A stretch of 9,760 bases of DNA, from contig JAITVW010000068.1 in the NCBI GenBank assembly GCA_031285605.1, positions 1 to 9,760 of the forward strand, in the 5' to 3' direction. The notes beneath the pieces were generated by a model. The model did not search any database. It saw nothing but the letters and a program-made list of their open reading frames with translations, and was not told where the DNA came from. Shown here in pieces: positions 7,536 through 9,760 of the stretch; position 1 is the first letter of the stretch; each line of letters starts with the position of its first letter. The DNA is from Fusobacteriales bacterium. Its GTDB lineage: Bacteria; Fusobacteriota; Fusobacteriia; Fusobacteriales; Leptotrichiaceae. The translations under genes and the position numbers were made by a program.

Positions 7536-8149
7536 ATTACCTCCCTAAGTTTTTTTTCTATGTTTTTTATCTCTTCATTTTTAAATTTGTAACTCGTTTT
7601 ATTGACAATAAATCTTGCACTTATCTCTTCTATATCATTTATTACCTTTAGATTATTCTCTTTCAGTGTATTACCGGTTTCCACTATATCTACTATTACA
7701 TCGGAAAGTCCCAGAATAGGAGCCAGCTCTATAGAACCGTTTAATTTTATTATATCTGTCTCCCTGTTCAAAGATGAATAATACTTTTTTGCTGTATTTA
7801 CATACTTAGTAGCCACTCTCAGCTTTCTTTCAGTGTCTTCTTTATATCCTGAAAGAGCTGCAACTGATATTTTACATATTCCCAGACTTAAATCCAAAAG
7901 CTCATAAATATCATAATCATTCTCCAGTAATATATCCTTTCCCGCCACGCCCACATCTGCAGCACCTTTTTCTACGTATATTCCTACATCCGACGGTTTT
8001 ACAAGCAGATATCTGATATTTTTTTCTTTATTTTCAAAAATCAGTTTCCTGCTGTCTTCAGTCAGTTCATTACATTTATAACCTATTTTTTCAAATAAGC
8101 CGTATGTCTTATCTCCGAGCCTTCCCTTAGGCAATGCTATATTTAACAC
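7532..8149 (-). CDS. hisG: ATP phosphoribosyltransferase, catalytic subunit (short form)
   Basis: HisG (205 residues) condenses ATP with PRPP in the committed step. It is the short form, lacking the C-terminal ACT-like regulatory domain of the approximately 300-residue enzymes, and therefore needs HisZ, encoded directly upstream. Motifs: LPKGRL (6-11), VEKGAADVGVAGKD (59-72), VATKY (112-116), NGSIELAP (137-144) and the PRPP loop DIVETGNTL (154-162). The start is GTG at 8149-8147, two bases after the hisZ stop. AAGGAG (8155-8160) lies five bases upstream inside the end of hisZ, so hisZ and hisG are coupled. Histidine feedback in this class acts through the HisZ-HisG complex. Confidence 0.97.
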   Translation of the reverse strand: MLNIALPKGRLGDKTYGLFEKIGYKCNELTEDSRKLIFENKEKNIRYLLVKPSDVGIYVEKGAADVGVAGKDILLENDYDIYELLDLSLGICKISVAALSGYKEDTERKLRVATKYVNTAKKYYSSLNRETDIIKLNGSIELAPILGLSDVIVDIVETGNTLKENNLKVINDIEEISARFIVNKTSYKFKNEEIKNIEKKLREVI

Positions 8150-8151
8150 TT

Positions 8152-9279
8152 TTACTCCTTTCCAACAAGTCTGTCATCTTCAAAAACATATTTTTCTTTA
8201 TATTTAAAATTTGTATTAAAATCTTCCCGGTATTTTTCTGTTCTTATTGTAAATCCCTGCTCTATATATTTTTTTGCGATATTCAGAAGCTTTGCATTAT
8301 CTCCGTTTTTATATAATATCAAAATATCAAAATCATATTCTTTTTCTATTTTATATTTCCCGGAAAGCTCATCAAGATAAATTGCAAAACCTGTTGCACC
8401 TTTATTTTTACCATATTTTTCAATCAGCTTATCATAATTCCCGCCGGATAATATAATTTTAGGATTATTTTCTATGTATCCGTGAAATATAAGTCCGTTA
8501 TAATAATCAAGACTATTTACTATAGAAAAATCCAGTAATATTTTTCCGTTTTTTATCATTTTCGGGAAGGCCTGTCCCAGTATTTTCAATTCATCAAGTG
8601 CTTTCTGCATCTTTTTATTCAAAACCAGCTTTTCTGCTTCTGTTATTACACTGTCGAATTTACCTGATAAATCCGGAATTTTTATTAGAATTTCTTTATA
8701 TTTGGATTCTACATTTTCTCTTGTAAGAATTTTTTCCAGATCATGAACATTTTTATGCTGTATATTCATCAACACTTCTTTTTCTAAAGTATATCCCAAA
8801 TTCATTTCTTCAAATAATCCGGATAAGTAATTAATATTTGAAATATCCAGAATAAAATTTTTATTTATAAGTTCCAGACTTTCTGCTGCAAGATTTATAA
8901 TTTCAAAATCCGAATATCCGTCAGATTCTCCGAGTATCTCCACGCCGATCTGGTTTAATTCCTTATACTCCATATCCTCCTTGGAAAGTCTGTAAATATT
9001 TTCTATATAGTACAGCTTTTCCATCTCTTTCTTTTTATCTCCGGCATACTTTTTTACTATGGATAAAGTTACGTCTGGTCTTAGTGTCTGCAGCTTTCCT
9101 GTCGGTGCCATAAATGTAATAATATTTTCGATTTTTATAAAGTCGGCATTTTCATTATATAAACCGTAACTTTCAAATTTACTGAGCTTTATCTTCTTAT
9201 ATCCGTACTGCTCATAATGTTTTCTAAGCTTCAGTATTATTTTTTCTTCTTCTTTCAGACTGCTTATAAATTTTTTCAT
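8152..9279 (-). CDS. hisZ: ATP phosphoribosyltransferase regulatory subunit (HisRS paralogue)
   Basis: HisZ is a class II tRNA-synthetase-like protein that charges no tRNA; it forms a complex with short HisG and confers activity and histidine inhibition. I place the start at ATG 9279, giving 375 residues beginning MKKFISSLKEEEK, with AAGGAG (9287-9292) seven bases upstream. A longer frame reaches an ATG at 9327, but that ATG lies in the terminator hairpin and its 16 extra residues are the translated U-tract. Motif 2 is LRPDVT (66-71), followed by ELNQIGVEILG (107-117). LDYYNG (257-262), SGGNYDK (278-284) and GATGFAI (294-300) form the histidine/motif 3 side. A roughly 70-residue C-terminal part resembles a reduced HisRS tail domain. 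HisRS itself is less likely given the position next to short hisG and the weakly kept motifs. Confidence 0.93.
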   Translation of the reverse strand: MKKFISSLKEEEKIILKLRKHYEQYGYKKIKLSKFESYGLYNENADFIKIENIITFMAPTGKLQTLRPDVTLSIVKKYAGDKKKEMEKLYYIENIYRLSKEDMEYKELNQIGVEILGESDGYSDFEIINLAAESLELINKNFILDISNINYLSGLFEEMNLGYTLEKEVLMNIQHKNVHDLEKILTRENVESKYKEILIKIPDLSGKFDSVITEAEKLVLNKKMQKALDELKILGQAFPKMIKNGKILLDFSIVNSLDYYNGLIFHGYIENNPKIILSGGNYDKLIEKYGKNKGATGFAIYLDELSGKYKIEKEYDFDILILYKNGDNAKLLNIAKKYIEQGFTIRTEKYREDFNTNFKYKEKYVFEDDRLVGKE

Positions 9280-9309
9280 TTTCTTTCTCCTTCCGATTTT
9301 CTGCCTTTT

Positions 9310-9337
9310 AAAAAAAAAACCGGACATTTCTGCCCAG
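9310..9337 (-). terminator. Attenuator terminator upstream of hisZ
   Basis: The minus-strand RNA shows CUGGGC, loop AGAAAU, GUCCGG: six pairs with two G-U. Ten U residues follow directly (9319-9310). It sits between the leader peptide and hisZ, so it must be conditional or the operon would be silent. Its 5' arm also belongs to a competing hairpin (see the attenuator entry). The stem is modest but the U-tract is excellent. Confidence 0.85.
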
Positions 9338-9428
9338 ATTTCCTATATATTCATAAACCGGCACAGACTATTTTGAATTGTAAGTTCAAAAAGAGTCTGC
9401 TACCAATAATACTTCAGGTTCAAACTCT
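9310..9428 (-). promoter_or_regulatory. his operon transcription attenuator (alternative RNA hairpins)
   Basis: Five RNA segments can be paired by eye. A is AGAGUUUG (9428-9421), overlapping the leader stop codon. B is CAGACUCU (9399-9392). C is UCUGUGCCGGUUU (9367-9355). D is AAAUCUGGGCAGA (9341-9329). E is GUCCGG (9325-9320). A:B gives eight consecutive pairs, plus ACC:GGU across a small internal loop. B:C is a long hairpin (9399-9364): CAGACU with AGUCUG, then UUUUGAA with UUCAAAA. C:D gives 11 pairs in 13 positions. D:E is the terminator. A:B excludes B:C, and C:D excludes D:E, so two states follow: A:B with C:D (read-through) or B:C with D:E (termination). The outer part of C is shared with B, so B:C only partly excludes C:D. 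The pairings are seen in the sequence; the switching is inferred. Confidence 0.75.
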
Positions 9429-9491
9429 GCCAATGTGATGATGTTTTCTTATTTTATTTATAGATTTGTTATTTATAGTTATTAAAGTCAT
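9420..9491 (-). CDS. hisL: his operon leader peptide with three consecutive His codons
   Basis: This 23-codon frame begins with ATG at 9491 and ends with TGA at 9422-9420. GGGAG (9504-9500) lies eight bases before the start, a good ribosome site for such a short frame. The peptide begins MTLITINN and ends RKHHHIGRV; codons 17-19 are CAT CAT CAC. It has no resemblance to a functional protein. It lies about 70 bases ahead of a terminator that precedes the his operon, the arrangement of amino-acid leader peptides such as E. coli HisL (seven His in a row). When charged His-tRNA is scarce the ribosome should pause at codons 17-19 and alter the folding of the RNA downstream. Three His codons are fewer than in E. 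coli but, followed so closely by the first pairing segment, are well placed. Confidence 0.88.
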   Translation of the reverse strand: MTLITINNKSINKIRKHHHIGRV

Positions 9492-9519
9492 TATTTTCAC
9501 TCCCGTTATTTTATAATTT

Positions 9520-9548
9520 ATTATAGTATATTAATATCCATAAGTAAA
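9520..9548 (-). promoter_or_regulatory. Candidate proximal promoter (P2) for the his operon
   Basis: Minus strand shows TTTACT (9548-9543), a 17-base spacer and TATAAT (9525-9520). The start would be near 9513, only about 20 bases before the leader-peptide ATG, leaving room for its ribosome site. The region is very AT-rich, so a chance -10 match is possible. It competes with the distal promoter as the main start. Confidence 0.5.
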
Positions 9549-9613
9549 ATAGAAATAAAATATGGTTTTAATATATATGGTATATGTAATAAAAAAAGAC
9601 ACTGTATGAATTC

Positions 9614-9641
9614 ATTATATCACAGCTAAAAATTTTGTAAA
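9614..9641 (-). promoter_or_regulatory. Candidate distal promoter (P1) for the his operon, extended -10
   Basis: Minus strand shows TTTACA (9641-9636), a 16-base spacer, and TATAAT (9619-9614) preceded by TG to give TGATATAAT. It begins five bases after the stop of the upstream metA-like gene. The start would be near 9607, giving about 115 bases of leader before the leader peptide. By consensus it is better than P2. The stretch from there to P2 is AT-rich and includes a T7 run and two ATATGGT copies on the plus strand. I see no operator I would trust. No strong terminator for the upstream gene is visible. Confidence 0.6.
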
Positions 9642-9645
9642 ATAA

Positions 9646-9760
9646 TCAAAAGCTTTCAAGCCAGTTGGAATAAAATATCCTTGAAAATTTTTCCCATGAA
9701 AAAGCCGGTGAATTTTCCGGTTTATTATCCAAAAAATAATTATCAGGTATATTTATTTCG
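9646..9760 (-). CDS. metA: Homoserine O-acyltransferase (MetA-like), C-terminal fragment
   Basis: Only the last 37 codons are in the window; the gene enters from the right edge in the frame starting at 9759 and stops with TGA at 9648-9646. The visible residues include IPDNYFLDNKP, then PAFSWEKF, then IFYSNWLESF at the end. This follows the MetA C-terminal pattern (P-x-NYF, D..P, P...W, then l-x-NWL) of homoserine O-succinyl/acetyltransferase, the first committed step of methionine synthesis. MetA proteins I know continue about 10-15 residues past NWL (NYYVYQ-type), so this one is short at the C-terminus. It is transcribed in the same direction as his, but promoter P1 follows it. The match is short, so the call is probable, not certain. 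Confidence 0.65.
   Translation of the reverse strand, partial: EINIPDNYFLDNKPENSPAFSWEKFSRIFYSNWLESF

Noticed and set aside
1276..8456. Plus-strand frames of 60-114 codons inside the his genes
   Set aside because: They lie opposite well-identified his genes, are low-complexity Phe/Ser/Ile-rich, and lack ribosome sites or recognisable domains.
9280..9327. N-terminal extension of HisZ starting at 9327
   Set aside because: It overlaps the terminator stem and U-tract, lacks a ribosome site, and the family start fits 9279.
9217..9438. Plus-strand 73-codon frame over the his leader
   Set aside because: It reads the antisense of the attenuator and the hisZ start; its Lys/Phe runs come from the A and T tracts.
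9310..9491. T-box (tRNA-His sensing) leader or histidine-class riboswitch
   Set aside because: No T-box core (AGGGUGGNACCGCG-like) occurs in the leader on the minus strand, and the His-codon leader peptide explains the terminator.
9560..9581. Direct repeat ATATGGT as a possible operator
   Set aside because: Two 7-base AT-rich copies in an extremely AT-rich spacer can easily be chance, and they show no symmetry typical of a repressor site.
9591..9625. Terminator for the metA-like gene (CUGU...ACAG followed by a U7 run)
   Set aside because: The stem is only four outer pairs with a poor interior and is separated from the U-run by four bases; it also overlaps promoter P1.
1..9760. CRISPR array, insertion sequence, tRNA or rRNA gene
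   Set aside because: I saw no regularly spaced repeats, transposase motifs, terminal inverted repeats or tRNA-like cloverleaf on reading both strands.

Overview
The window is AT-rich bacterial DNA. It is dominated by a complete, compact histidine biosynthesis operon read entirely on the minus strand, so transcription runs from high to low coordinates. The AT-rich codon use, strong AGGAGG-type ribosome sites, the short HisG plus HisZ pair, a PHP-type HisK and the overall protein style fit a low-GC anaerobe. My best guess is the Fusobacteriota (a Leptotrichiaceae/Sebaldella-like genome), with a low-GC Firmicute as the alternative. That placement is inference.

Layout in transcription order. 9646-9760 is the 3' end of a gene whose product matches the C-terminus of homoserine O-acyltransferase (MetA). 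9492-9645 holds two candidate promoters. 9310-9491 is a his leader region: a 23-codon leader peptide (9420-9491) with three consecutive His codons, followed by mutually exclusive RNA hairpins and an intrinsic terminator with a U10 tract. The structural genes follow: hisZ (8152-9279, start corrected), hisG, hisD, hisC, hisB, hisH, hisA, hisF, hisIE and hisK (ending at 925). Most junctions are 4-base ATGA overlaps or gaps of 2-22 bases; the only larger gap is 64 bases between hisC and hisB. Together the genes cover every step from PRPP and ATP to histidine. HisZ-HisG start the pathway, HisIE performs two steps, HisA isomerises, HisH-HisF make the imidazole ring, HisB dehydrates, HisC transaminates, HisK dephosphorylates and HisD oxidises to histidine.

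Downstream of hisK, 832-924 carries a 30-codon remnant of the pyridoxal-phosphate synthase glutaminase PdxT, in the same frame as hisK and directly after its stop. Next come a promoter (788-817) and a gene for a DUF4870-like membrane protein with a charged helical N-terminus (260-751). That gene ends at a good intrinsic terminator (221-249). The window closes with the first 63 codons of an alkyltransferase-like (ATL) DNA-repair protein whose active-site Cys is replaced by Trp (PWHRVV).

The most notable content is the his leader. His-codon attenuation is well known for enterobacterial his operons. Here the geometry of the hairpins suggests a wiring in which a ribosome stalled at the His codons leaves segment 1 free and favours read-through. 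The window is otherwise a normal biosynthetic locus.
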